Shown: positions 6,215 through 14,790, counted from the stretch's first letter. The stretch: DNA of 22,366 nt from Lentisphaeria bacterium UBA1724 (GCA_002315885.1 DCIO01000116.1:358-22723), one strand, 5' to 3'. A program made the numbers and translations. Notes: generated by a model from the letters alone, not told the origin.

Positions 6215-9200
6215 TCACTTGAGTTCGATGATAGCGAAGGAGTGGAACTCCAGGGACATCCGGAGGGTGTCCCCCTGGAAAGACATCACTTCGCTGCCGA
6301 AATCCCCCAATTCCAGTGGCGCTCGATCTGGTGGAACCTTGTATTTCTTCTGTCGTTCGAAGAGTTCTGCGTATTTGGGGTCATCAGCAGTCATGGTATC
6401 CACTGCCTTGGTGGGGGGATTTTGGACTCCCAGGGTCTTCCAGTCAAAGGTGATATCGAAAGTCTGGTTTACATGGGGCTTCCCCACGTGTCCTACCACC
6501 GCCAGGACCTTGTCACCATTCACATGGCAGCTGACATAGATATCCTGCGCTCCCGTGACTTTCGCGGGGTGATGCCAGTATCCCACAAATCGCGTCTGTG
6601 GCTCTCCCACGCCGAAGCGGTCGAATACACGGATGAACTTATCGAAGATACCGTAGTGGTTTCTCCAGAGGCAGATGATGGTATTGTGGATGAGTGTGGC
6701 GGCGTGTTCTGCCTTTCCTAGGCGGAACTGGTATGCGGCGGTCTTTTCGTCTCCGCCGTATTTTTGTGCCAGGGTATCCAGTGGCATATATGGGCTATTT
6801 GTGATACCGAAGGGCAGTGAGCTCAATTCGGAAGCAAACATCTCGATGCCGTAGGTATCCAGGATATCCTTCTTGTTGTGGAGGATAGTGCTGGAGGCCT
6901 GTCGGATATGCTCTCCGTTGAGGAGGTGTGTGGCGAAGGTGTAGATGGGTAGCATATTGCAGTCGGTATTGTGCAGCACGATCACGGGAGATTCGATACC
7001 CGCCTGCAATTGCACCAGCGCCATTCTGCGGTAGAATTCACGCATGGCCAGCATGGGAATGCCGCCACGACAGCCGTGTTCTTCATTGGAACACTCCGGG
7101 GCGTTGCCAAAATCAAAATAAAGCCCCTTCATCTTGGGATAGCGCGCAAGGAGATTCTTGCATTTCCAGGCGAAGAAAGCGCTGGCGGTGGAGGCGGGAC
7201 AGCAGTCGTAGATCATGTGCCCCGTGTGGTCGTAATCCTGGGCGAATTCCGGACGCAGGGACCATTCCGCCTTGTAGGCCACCATCTCGGGATACTTGGA
7301 GGAAAGGGAGCGCCCGCAGAGATAGGGAAATGGGCGGACGTGGTGCCCGTCGCAATGCTGCCTGAAGGACTCCAGATATGTGTTGGCTCGGGCGTTGCCA
7401 TCGGCGTCATTTGTATCCGCGAAGTAGCTCCCCAGATCACCCAGTGGCACGCCGTAGGGCGCCTCCAGGTAATTCACATCGCTGACGGGGCGGCCGTAGT
7501 CGCGATTCATGGGTGCGGCGTAGGACCAGCCCAGGGTATCGTAGGGATAGTTTGCCGCAAAGGGACGGATAGGCGTCCCCAGGAAGCCAAAGCCGTAATG
7601 GGCGGTCTGCCCTACGGGGAGGCGGTCGGAGATGAAGACTGTGACGCTGGTGGTGTCGTCGCCTTTTTCTATGCGGAATGTATCCTTGGTGGGGTGATTC
7701 CAGCCTTCCTTGGTTTCCGCGAAGAAACAGAGGCCCTTTTCTTCATTGCCAATCCACAGCACGGGATAGTAGTGGAGGGTGGTGACGCCTGCGGGGATGG
7801 CCATGGTGGTCTTTGCACCCCAGACTGCCCCCACTGCGGCGGTGTGGAGATACTTTGCAAAGGCGTTGGGGAGTGTGAAGCGAATTGCCAGCGCCCCTTG
7901 TCCCTGTGGCGTGAACGTCAGGTCATTCCATTGGATGCCGTCGTATTCCAGCCAGGAGTCGCAGGTGAACTCATCTCCTTTGCTGGAGAAGTCCACCCGA
8001 TGGGGCTTTGGTGATTCTACGGTGAAATCCGTCATCTTTGCGGGGATGCCGTCAATGAGCAGTTCCGTGGGTTGTGCCAGGAGTGCCTCATCCAGGCTGG
8101 TGACCTGCGTGGGCAGGGCATTCTTTTGCCAGGCGTATTTCCGCAGCGCCAGGGTGCTCTGGAAGCCATCTTTCTCGGTGGTGGTCTCCATGGGTGTGAA
8201 AGGCGGGAGGATGACATCCGTTGGGAATTCCATTTCTTCCCATTCACCGTGCCCAGGGTAGAAGAATTTGTTTTCGGAGAGGGGCTTCCCCGTGGCATCC
8301 AGGAGTGCCACGCGGTATTCTCCTGCAGGCCAGTTACGGTCGAAGGGCATTTCCAAGGGCGATGCGTCGGTGGGGATTTGCGCCAGGCATTCCTCCTGGG
8401 AATTCAGCAATTGGAATGCACCCAGGAAATCCGCCCCCAGCTTGCTCTTCATGATGGCCTCCTTCAGCTGGATGCGGATCTTGTTCTGGAAGAAGAGCGG
8501 CACCAGTGTCAGGAAGGAGTCATTCAACTTGTAGGGGATGATTTGTCGGAAGGCGACCTGGCCGTCTTCGGTGAGGGTATAGAGCAGGCAATCGTAGTCG
8601 GCGTAGCCGATGGCGCAGGCGTGCTTGTCCGTGTAGGGCTCGTTGGCCTTCAGGGACCAGGTGCGGTTGTAGAGAGAGATGGGCGCCGCGGAGCCATCCA
8701 GTTTTGCCACGGAGAGATCGTAGGTGACCTTTCCGCCGTTGGTGGAGCAGACGGAGAACTCCTGCTCATATTCGCCGTCATTGGGATTGGAATGGCTGGC
8801 GACTTGCAGGGTGGCGCAGGGACCGAAAAACGCCTTGATGCAGGCGTCTGGCTTATAGCCTCGGCCGTCCACGGCGAAGGATGAATGCTGTCCGAAATCC
8901 GGGAGTTTCCAGTCGCGGCAGCAGTTGAGGAAGAGGGGACTTTCGGGTGGTGCATCCAGGCCGATGGTTTTCCAGGGAATGATCATCTCTCCTTCCCAGA
9001 CGTATGAGTCGTCAATCTTCATGGCGCGGGAATTGGCGTAGTGCCAGGTGCCATTCCAGGAGGCGTCGCTGTTTCGCATTTCACAGAATCCCCCCGCCAT
9101 ATTTCCGGCGAAGCGGTAGAATGCGTCGCTCTGGATGTAGAATTCCACGGCTTCGGTGCCCCAGACCTCGGGTTCCTGGTCTGGGGTACGCACATCCCCC

Positions 9201-10108
9201 TCCACGAAGGGCATGTGTGGCGGGAAGTGGGTCAGGAATGCCACATAGAGATTCGTCTCATCGTAGGTCAACTTGAAATAGTGGTAGGGTAACGCACCGG
9301 ATTCCTGGGGGAAGGTGCCCTGGACCAACTGGGGGAAGGAGGCGGCGTAAGTCCAGGCGGGATCATTCGCCAGGATGCCGTCCCCATCAGGAGCTACGAC
9401 GCCCTGCGGAATTGGCGGCACGGAAATCCGCTGCGGGTGAGTCTCCGTCAGGGGCTGGAATTGCACGCCTGAGAGTTCCGCCACTTGCTGGGGTACCAGG
9501 GCGGTATTGAAGGTACGCAGAGAATAGAGATGGGTGTCATCACACCAGGGATTGGTGCCAATCCAGGCATCCAGATAGGGACCGACATTGACATTCAGCA
9601 ATTTCACCATGGGGAGGGGCTGTTCTCCCTCGCCCACCACGCGGCCGTCCAGATAGACTCGCACCTTCGCGCCATCCCAGGAAAATCCGAGGCTGTAATC
9701 CCGCTGCGGAACCAGCTTTTCGGGAAAATTCATCCCGTATGTCTTGTCCCGGTCGGAAAATGTGAAGACCAGCTGTCCATTGGAGAAATAATGGAAGCCC
9801 GCGGTCAGGCGGCTATTGGTGCGCACATTCACCAGATTCCGCAACGTGTTCAGGGGCTCCCGGGGCGTGTCAAAACTACATCGGAAAAGTAGCGTGCCCT
9901 GGTTTGCCCCAAAGAGTGACGCACCAGGCACAGAGAAGCCCTTCGCCCCTACCGCCAGAGTCCCCCCGGCTTCAATGGTGCCCTCCGGGATGAAGGCTAC
10001 GCCATTGATGACCACACTGCGGTCCTGCGCAAAATCCAGGGAGAGCGTCTCCTCGGAAAATGCAAGGAGGGAGAGGAGGACGAAAAATAGTGCGAAGAGA
10101 CTTCTCAT
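6215..10108 (-). CDS. Giant secreted glycoside-hydrolase-like protein with LamG and CBM9-like domains
   Basis: A 1297-residue exported protein, probably acting on a complex glycan. Residues 1-18 are a signal peptide. Residues about 65-212 resemble a LamG/concanavalin-like sandwich (segments LLFRCSFD, YSLGFSWDGAKVRVYLDG, YSLRTFNTAL). Residues about 240-430 resemble a CBM9-type sugar-binding domain (YDETNLYVAF, WGTEAVEFYI). The rest contains WLEYDGIQW (719-727) and a likely TIM-barrel region (about 860-1170) with GLYFDFGN (995-1002). This looks like the DUF6067-type group of putative glycoside hydrolases, but I cannot assign a CAZy family or prove catalytic residues. It starts 21 bases after the pseudopilin stop and has no Shine-Dalgarno site, so translation may depend on the upstream gene. 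A relic of a paralogue's 3' end lies at 12129. Confidence 0.75.
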   Translation of the reverse strand: MRSLFALFFVLLSLLAFSEETLSLDFAQDRSVVINGVAFIPEGTIEAGGTLAVGAKGFSVPGASLFGANQGTLLFRCSFDTPREPLNTLRNLVNVRTNSRLTAGFHYFSNGQLVFTFSDRDKTYGMNFPEKLVPQRDYSLGFSWDGAKVRVYLDGRVVGEGEQPLPMVKLLNVNVGPYLDAWIGTNPWCDDTHLYSLRTFNTALVPQQVAELSGVQFQPLTETHPQRISVPPIPQGVVAPDGDGILANDPAWTYAASFPQLVQGTFPQESGALPYHYFKLTYDETNLYVAFLTHFPPHMPFVEGDVRTPDQEPEVWGTEAVEFYIQSDAFYRFAGNMAGGFCEMRNSDASWNGTWHYANSRAMKIDDSYVWEGEMIIPWKTIGLDAPPESPLFLNCCRDWKLPDFGQHSSFAVDGRGYKPDACIKAFFGPCATLQVASHSNPNDGEYEQEFSVCSTNGGKVTYDLSVAKLDGSAAPISLYNRTWSLKANEPYTDKHACAIGYADYDCLLYTLTEDGQVAFRQIIPYKLNDSFLTLVPLFFQNKIRIQLKEAIMKSKLGADFLGAFQLLNSQEECLAQIPTDASPLEMPFDRNWPAGEYRVALLDATGKPLSENKFFYPGHGEWEEMEFPTDVILPPFTPMETTTEKDGFQSTLALRKYAWQKNALPTQVTSLDEALLAQPTELLIDGIPAKMTDFTVESPKPHRVDFSSKGDEFTCDSWLEYDGIQWNDLTFTPQGQGALAIRFTLPNAFAKYLHTAAVGAVWGAKTTMAIPAGVTTLHYYPVLWIGNEEKGLCFFAETKEGWNHPTKDTFRIEKGDDTTSVTVFISDRLPVGQTAHYGFGFLGTPIRPFAANYPYDTLGWSYAAPMNRDYGRPVSDVNYLEAPYGVPLGDLGSYFADTNDADGNARANTYLESFRQHCDGHHVRPFPYLCGRSLSSKYPEMVAYKAEWSLRPEFAQDYDHTGHMIYDCCPASTASAFFAWKCKNLLARYPKMKGLYFDFGNAPECSNEEHGCRGGIPMLAMREFYRRMALVQLQAGIESPVIVLHNTDCNMLPIYTFATHLLNGEHIRQASSTILHNKKDILDTYGIEMFASELSSLPFGITNSPYMPLDTLAQKYGGDEKTAAYQFRLGKAEHAATLIHNTIICLWRNHYGIFDKFIRVFDRFGVGEPQTRFVGYWHHPAKVTGAQDIYVSCHVNGDKVLAVVGHVGKPHVNQTFDITFDWKTLGVQNPPTKAVDTMTADDPKYAELFERQKKYKVPPDRAPLELGDFGSEVMSFQGDTLRMSLEFHSFAIIELK

Positions 10109-10129
10109 AGGAAACGGAAAACGGGAGGA

Positions 10130-10888
10130 TTAGCGATCGAAGTAGAAGGTGAATTTGGTCATGCCGCATTTTGCGGGGCAGTTCAAGGAAGTATAGATCT
10201 CATAGTTAGGCCCGCTGTTGCCCTGGCAGGTTTCCACGTGACCATCCGGGAAGAGAATGTTCAAGGCGCCGTCATGCATGCCAGTGTAAACCCCAAACCA
10301 AGCACCAGGAGCAACATAATTCTCAAAACCTACGTAGTAACCACGAGCGGTGTTGCCTGCACAAACCGCTTCCGCAGTCAAGATCGCCGCGCTGGGCCTG
10401 ACAATCTTGTCAACCGTGAAGTCAAAACCGTATTTGCCGTCACCCGATGGATTGCTCACAAATCGATTCATGGCAAAACGGGAGAACTGAAGGGGATTCC
10501 AACGACCACTGGCGGTACCCTCTTCCAGCCACTTCTTATTCTGGTAATTCTGGAGGGTCGTATCATTGTCCACCGTACACTTGAAGGAAAGACCGTTGAG
10601 ACCACCATCCGCATACTTGATCAAAACACCAGGCCACCAGGAATTGTAGGCGTCCTTCCCAGTGGCACCACCATCCGTATGGGGTTGCTGGTAGCCCTGC
10701 CATTTGCCGTTGCTGTCATCAACATACATCAAGAAAAACAAACCAATCGTCTTCTGGTTGTTAACACAGGAAATCGTACGCGCTTTACTGCGAGCCTTCG
10801 ATAAGGCAGGCAACAACATGGCCGCCAAAATCGCTATGATCGCTATCACAACCAACAACTCAATCAATGTGAACACGGAACGCTTCAT
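10130..10888 (-). CDS. DUF1559-type pseudopilin (type II secretion G-like)
   Basis: A 252-residue pseudopilin that would be processed by a prepilin peptidase and assembled at the inner membrane. The N-terminus is MKRSVFTLIELLVVIAIIAI, the class III signal with glutamate at mature position +5, followed by a membrane helix to about residue 28. The residue before the expected cleavage point is valine, not the usual glycine. The C-terminal H-X9-DG motif (H205 to D215-G216, then HVE) is the hallmark of the abundant PVC pseudopilin family. I chose this ATG because AGGAG lies about 10 bases upstream; a longer frame to 10936 exists but adds a charged, implausible leader. It is the first gene of an operon with the giant secreted protein. 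Confidence 0.9.
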   Translation of the reverse strand: MKRSVFTLIELLVVIAIIAILAAMLLPALSKARSKARTISCVNNQKTIGLFFLMYVDDSNGKWQGYQQPHTDGGATGKDAYNSWWPGVLIKYADGGLNGLSFKCTVDNDTTLQNYQNKKWLEEGTASGRWNPLQFSRFAMNRFVSNPSGDGKYGFDFTVDKIVRPSAAILTAEAVCAGNTARGYYVGFENYVAPGAWFGVYTGMHDGALNILFPDGHVETCQGNSGPNYEIYTSLNCPAKCGMTKFTFYFDR

Positions 10889-10950
10889 CTCTTTTTTCTC
10901 CTCTTTGGCTCGGTTAGAATAAAAGAACAAAAACACTGAAAAAACGCATG

Positions 10951-10964
10951 CTAAACTTGTTTAG
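10951..10964. promoter_or_regulatory. Operator-like palindrome
   Basis: CTAAAC-TT-GTTTAG is a perfect 6+6 inverted repeat in the pseudopilin leader, between the minus-strand promoter and the gene. It is a candidate binding site for the divergent LacI-type regulator, although the central bases are TT rather than the CG common in this family. Binding here would act as a roadblock downstream of the promoter. Confidence 0.45.
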
Positions 10965-10970
10965 TGAATT

Positions 10971-11002
10971 GAAAAAAAATAAATGGTCGGAGTTGCCGAC
11001 CA
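10971..11002 (-). terminator. Terminator-like hairpin in the pseudopilin leader (possible attenuator)
   Basis: On the minus strand TGGTCGG and CCGACCA-type arms (10984-11002) pair over 7 bases around a 5-base loop and are followed by a run rich in T (10971-10983). It lies only about 10 bases downstream of the expected start of transcription from the promoter at 11018-11045, upstream of the pseudopilin gene. It could prematurely end transcripts, or the arms could be a second protein-binding site. Confidence 0.5.
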
Positions 11003-11022
11003 CATAAAAACATTCATATTAT
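10993..11022 (+). promoter_or_regulatory. Possible promoter for the LacI-type regulator
   Basis: TTGCCG (10993-10998) and TATTAT (11017-11022) are separated by 18 bases. The -10 box overlaps that of the divergent promoter, so the two polymerases would compete. The match is moderate. Confidence 0.35.
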
Positions 11023-11045
11023 AGGACAAATTTTTAGGATTTCAA
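11018..11045 (-). promoter_or_regulatory. Sigma-70-like promoter for the pseudopilin operon
   Basis: On the minus strand TTGAAA (11045-11040) is followed by 16 bases and a consensus TATAAT (11023-11018). Transcription would start near 11010, leaving a leader of about 120 bases that contains the hairpin and the palindrome described separately. Confidence 0.7.
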
Positions 11046-11063
11046 GAGTTTTTTTGTTTTTTT

Positions 11064-12065
11064 ATGACGATACGTGAGATAGCGAAAGAATTGCACTTAT
11101 CGACAGCGACGGTTTCGTTAGCCTTATCCGGGGAGGGTTCGAAATACAACCTATCGTCGAAGACAGTGGAGCGTGTTCGTGAGTTTGCCCGGCAATCTGG
11201 TTATGTTCCGAATCGTTTAGCGATCAAGTTATTTCGGAAGAAAGCAGATCAAACCATAGGGATATTATTTTTACAGGGTTCAGCAGACGACCGTACCATG
11301 CCTGTTTTGAATCACGCCATGTGTTATCTAACCGAGAACCACCGGGAGTTTCAGGTATACAGTTGTCAGGATTTCTACCTGAATCCGTTGGCCTACGCCA
11401 CTACCTTGCGTTATATGCGTAGCATGGGGATACGGACCATCGTCATCATCGGCCCCCTCAACCAGAATTATTCCATGGATCCCAAGTTATACGAGGGCCT
11501 TGAGGTCTATGCCATGGATTTCAACGAGGAAGTTATAGGGATTCCATCGGTCTTTCAAAGTGTTGGGTTGTGCAATCGGAAGGAATTCCATACGCAAATG
11601 GTGGAGACCTTGCTTGCTCAGGGACGGGGGCCGATTCTGACCGTGAATGCGGTGCGATTTCTTGTGAATGGTTGGCAGGACAGTTATGGCATTGCCGTAA
11701 ACAATCCCAAAAGCATGACAGAAGACTTTTTCCTCTTTGGGAAAAATCTCTCCGAGTATGCGGCAGAGTTGTTTCGGCAGGGCAAGTGTCGGACTTTTTT
11801 GAGTCACAACGACCGAATTGCCATTGGAATGATATCCGGATTACTGGAGAGGGGTATACGAGTCCCCGAGGACATCCAGGTCATCGGTTACAACGATTCC
11901 GAATATGCCGATTATACAGCTGTGCCATTAACTTCCGTGCGCTCGCCTGCTGAACGGCATACCCTTCAGGCACTGGAGCATCTTGTCAAGGGAACACCTC
12001 TTCCGCCCGTGCTTTTCTCTCCCCTGGAGGTGGTTCAGCGAAAAAGCAGCTACCCGTTTGAATGA
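11064..12065 (+). CDS. LacI/GalR-family transcriptional regulator
   Basis: A 333-residue repressor-type regulator. The N-terminus MTIREIAKELHLSTATVSLA (1-20) is the LacI helix-turn-helix, followed by the hinge region and a periplasmic-binding-protein-like sugar sensor domain. The sensor part ends with the typical segments GIRVPEDIQVIGYNDSEYAD and PLTSVRSP. It is divergent from the pseudopilin/giant-protein operon and probably controls it in response to a sugar released by that enzyme; the ligand is unknown. The ribosome-binding site is weak (AAGAG about 15 bases away, with a T-rich spacer). The relic of a plus-strand gene follows 64 bases after its stop, in the same frame, so the regulator may once have been co-oriented with a paralogue of the giant gene. 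Confidence 0.9.
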   Translation: MTIREIAKELHLSTATVSLALSGEGSKYNLSSKTVERVREFARQSGYVPNRLAIKLFRKKADQTIGILFLQGSADDRTMPVLNHAMCYLTENHREFQVYSCQDFYLNPLAYATTLRYMRSMGIRTIVIIGPLNQNYSMDPKLYEGLEVYAMDFNEEVIGIPSVFQSVGLCNRKEFHTQMVETLLAQGRGPILTVNAVRFLVNGWQDSYGIAVNNPKSMTEDFFLFGKNLSEYAAELFRQGKCRTFLSHNDRIAIGMISGLLERGIRVPEDIQVIGYNDSEYADYTAVPLTSVRSPAERHTLQALEHLVKGTPLPPVLFSPLEVVQRKSSYPFE

Positions 12066-12128
12066 TCCTACGAGAGTCGGAGGACGAATGGAGTGCGGAG
12101 ATGACGCCTTCGCCGAACCTGGTCTTGT

Positions 12129-12209
12129 CGCGAGGTGCTATCTTCCCAGGGAGACACCCTCTGGATGTCCCTGGAATACCACTCCTTCGCTATCATCGAA
12201 CTCAAATGA
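12129..12209 (+). pseudogene. Relic of the 3' end of a giant-protein paralogue
   Basis: In frame up to the TGA at 12207-12209 this encodes QGDTLWMSLEYHSFAIIELK, against QGDTLRMSLEFHSFAIIELK at the end of the 1297-residue protein on the opposite strand. The nucleotide similarity starts near 12129, is very high, and continues about 24 bases past the stop to about 12233. It therefore copies DNA, including the 3' flank, rather than being an independent protein. No start or upstream domain remains: an in-frame stop at 12102-12104 and unrelated sequence precede it. Confidence 0.85.
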
Positions 12210-12220
12210 CGGGGGGGTGA

Positions 12221-12373
12221 CGCCGCCTCGTCCAATTCTATGCCGCCGGTTCCTGTGGAGCTGAATATATACTCACACGCAATGTGGCGGATTTCACTGA
12301 CACTGGCATCCCCGCAGTGACGCCTGCCGATTTTCCGCGCGAGCGCCTGGCGAAGCGTCGTCTTCACCGATAG
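12221..12373 (+). pseudogene. C-terminal fragment of a PIN-domain protein
   Basis: The frame reads through AEYILTRNVADF and GIPAVTPADFPRERLA to a TAG at 12371-12373. This matches the end of PIN-domain toxins of the PF13470-like type, where an (I/V)TRN.kDF strand is followed by PV.TPeeFL. Only about the last 45 residues are present; the acidic catalytic N-terminal part is missing, and the frame begins inside sequence duplicated from the giant gene's 3' flank. It overlaps the 3' end of the opposite-strand pectate-lyase-fold gene by 10 bases. It is a non-functional remnant of a toxin-antitoxin locus. Confidence 0.65.
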
Positions 12374-14724
12374 AACATAAGTGCGGTGCCCTGTATCTGA
12401 GGGGTGGTGTATTTGGGGATATCCTGGTCGGTATCGGGATTGCGTCCCATGACATTATAGGGCACGCCAGGACCGAGCCAACTCTCGGGATTGAAGATGA
12501 CGCCTTTCAGGAGGACGGCCTTGGGTGCGTCATGGCAATAGACAGCGCAACGTCGGGTATTGAAATTTCCAAACCAGTTATAGCCGCCCTGCAAGCGCAG
12601 TGTGGCGTTATTTCCGAAGAGATAGACGGGGGTCATGCCGCCGAATTCTCCTCCCAGGCGATTTCCGTCCAGGAAGAGTTTTCCCCCGTGATTATCGAAC
12701 CACCGGAGGTTGTTTTCGCAATTCAGATATTTGTGGGCGGGATTTTCCCAGTATGCGCCGATATCCATCCGAGGGAGAATGGGCACTGCCAGATTGAATT
12801 CCGCCACCATCTCGCCGCCGTAATTTTCGAAGAAGCCCCGATTTTCCATGAGTGGGTGGTTACAGACCCAGCTGCGTCGGATTTCGGAGTGCCTGGCGTT
12901 GGTACGGAGTCCTCCGTAGGCATAGTAGAGGCAGTCGGTCAGCAGCACTGCCTCCGGGGTGTTCATTGCCAGGACGCCCGTGTTGTGTTGTCCTAAAAAG
13001 AGACAATTCTGGAAGGCGAAGACGCCCTTCCCTGCGGGAATTTCCACTGCGACCTGTCCAAATGCGAAGGCGATATTTCGGCAGAGTGTGCGGTCGGCTT
13101 CCCCCAGGAAGCGCAGCAGCACCTGCAGTGACTGCTCGTGTCCCTGGACAGGTACCAGCAGCGCTGTGCCCTCCGCGGTGACTTCCACACCCGCGGAAAC
13201 ACGGATCGTCTCCTGGATTTCGATGCGTCGGCCTGGCAGAATGACGCGGTCGCCTGGCAGTGCCTGGTCGCAGGCATTCTGGATGGCCTGGGTATCACTC
13301 TGTGCGCTTCCGAAGTCCGGCAGGATTGTCTTACCAGCGTAATCCGTTTCTTTGGGCCATGCGGCAGGGTGTAGAGCCTTTACGTATGTGGCCTCCAGAA
13401 GCTCTTGCGTGGGGACCTGACAGCGGAATTTTTGCAAGACAGAAGGGAGTTCTTCCTGGAAGCCATCGTTGTCGCCCACCAGGAAATGGAAGTGGTTTTC
13501 CAGAGGGATATCCGCGAAAGAATGGAAACGCGGGTCTTTCTGGACGTCCTCCTTGGGCATGTAGGCGGGGAAAGCCTGGAAGCGGATTTCCTGGTCCAGT
13601 TCCTCTCGGGTAGGTGGCTTGTCAAAGACGGCGACGGACGTGGGCGTGCGGTCCAGATTCCGATTGCCTCGGAACTCCAGGATATTCACCAGAGAACCGG
13701 GTGCGAAAGTCAGGATTGGCGCCCCCGACAGATTGAATCGGGAATCCAGGATGCGGATGATGGCGCTGGCGTAATTCGGCTTGCTGGTAGTGCGCAGGAA
13801 AGACAGCGATGCGCCTTCCTCACAGAGGAACTCGCACTCTTCCAGACAGACTACCTCGCTGCCCATGAGGATGGTCTCCCGATTGTCAAAGGGCTCCCGT
13901 GCCATCCAAACAGCGGGACCATCCGCACCTGACTTGCGGTAAGTGCCGTGGACACGGCGCATGTTGGTATGCCCGCGCAAATGGAAGATAGGCGCGGTGC
14001 CGCCAACCCGTTCAAATGTGCACCCTTCCACATTGAATTGGTCGCTTTCGCCTCGCAGGAATGTGCAACTACCCTGGAAGGCGCAGTCGCAGAAAGTGAA
14101 GATTGTGGAATTGGGCAGCATCGCCGGCGAAGCGTCATACTCCGGATTCTCCTGTAGGCGGGGCAGGACACCTGGCTGGCGTTTCACGAGATAGGGCGGG
14201 ATTCCACGCCATTCGGTGGCGCGGGTATTAAAGGCACGGATGCTCTCCTGTTCCGCATGGAGAAATTGGCATCCCTCCACCCGAATCATGGTCATATCGT
14301 TGTTGTCTGTATAGATATTGAGCTGGATGCGACCGCCCTCAAAGCGGATGTTCTCGATAGAGATGCGGTTGACACCGTGGAGATAAAGGAGGTCCGTTCC
14401 TGGAGCGGACAAAAGCGTCGTGCCTGCCTCGCCACGGATGATGCCGTGATGAAAATCATAAACCAACGGACGACTCAGGCGATAGGTGCCTGCGGGCAGG
14501 AAGACCTCGCCACTGCTGCCATGACCGCCATGACCATCCCAGGGCGGAAACTCAAGCCGTCCCACCAATACCTTGCTTTCCTGGCGCTCCGCCTGGTCGA
14601 TAGCCCGCTGGATGGCGTCGGTATCATCGGCAACGCCATCACCAATCGCCCCAAAATCCCGCACATTCAACGCAAAAAGCGACCCGACGAGGAGAAACGA
14701 AAAGATAATCAGACGATACACCAT
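12364..14724 (-). CDS. Secreted pectate-lyase-fold (right-handed beta-helix) protein
   Basis: A 786-residue exported protein. Residues 1-18 are a signal peptide. LNVRDFGAIGDGVADDTDAI (19-38) is the typical opening of the Pectate_lyase_3 superfamily (PF12708), leading into a long right-handed beta-helix with many short solenoid turns (about 70-360). A second, diverged opening motif, ILPDFGSAQSDTQAIQNACD (467-486), begins another beta-helix that runs to the end, so the protein is a tandem of two such domains. Such proteins are polysaccharide lyases or hydrolases, or carbohydrate-binding scaffolds; no catalytic residues can be assigned. The start opens into the signal peptide, but no Shine-Dalgarno site is visible. 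With the LacI regulator and giant secreted protein nearby it probably belongs to the same polysaccharide-use region. Confidence 0.82.
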   Translation of the reverse strand: MVYRLIIFSFLLVGSLFALNVRDFGAIGDGVADDTDAIQRAIDQAERQESKVLVGRLEFPPWDGHGGHGSSGEVFLPAGTYRLSRPLVYDFHHGIIRGEAGTTLLSAPGTDLLYLHGVNRISIENIRFEGGRIQLNIYTDNNDMTMIRVEGCQFLHAEQESIRAFNTRATEWRGIPPYLVKRQPGVLPRLQENPEYDASPAMLPNSTIFTFCDCAFQGSCTFLRGESDQFNVEGCTFERVGGTAPIFHLRGHTNMRRVHGTYRKSGADGPAVWMAREPFDNRETILMGSEVVCLEECEFLCEEGASLSFLRTTSKPNYASAIIRILDSRFNLSGAPILTFAPGSLVNILEFRGNRNLDRTPTSVAVFDKPPTREELDQEIRFQAFPAYMPKEDVQKDPRFHSFADIPLENHFHFLVGDNDGFQEELPSVLQKFRCQVPTQELLEATYVKALHPAAWPKETDYAGKTILPDFGSAQSDTQAIQNACDQALPGDRVILPGRRIEIQETIRVSAGVEVTAEGTALLVPVQGHEQSLQVLLRFLGEADRTLCRNIAFAFGQVAVEIPAGKGVFAFQNCLFLGQHNTGVLAMNTPEAVLLTDCLYYAYGGLRTNARHSEIRRSWVCNHPLMENRGFFENYGGEMVAEFNLAVPILPRMDIGAYWENPAHKYLNCENNLRWFDNHGGKLFLDGNRLGGEFGGMTPVYLFGNNATLRLQGGYNWFGNFNTRRCAVYCHDAPKAVLLKGVIFNPESWLGPGVPYNVMGRNPDTDQDIPKYTTPQIQGTALMFYR

Positions 14725-14790
14725 GATTCAAGGCTTTTTTCTACTGAGACAACTTGGACAACTGCTGGGACTGGGACCTGTGTTCTGTGC

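Noticed and set aside
6971..8014. 347-codon plus-strand frame inside the giant gene
   Set aside because: It lies opposite a confident long coding region, with no domain and no ribosome-binding site.
10238..10804. 188-codon plus-strand frame opposite the pseudopilin
   Set aside because: Antisense to a clear pseudopilin; no motif or ribosome-binding site.
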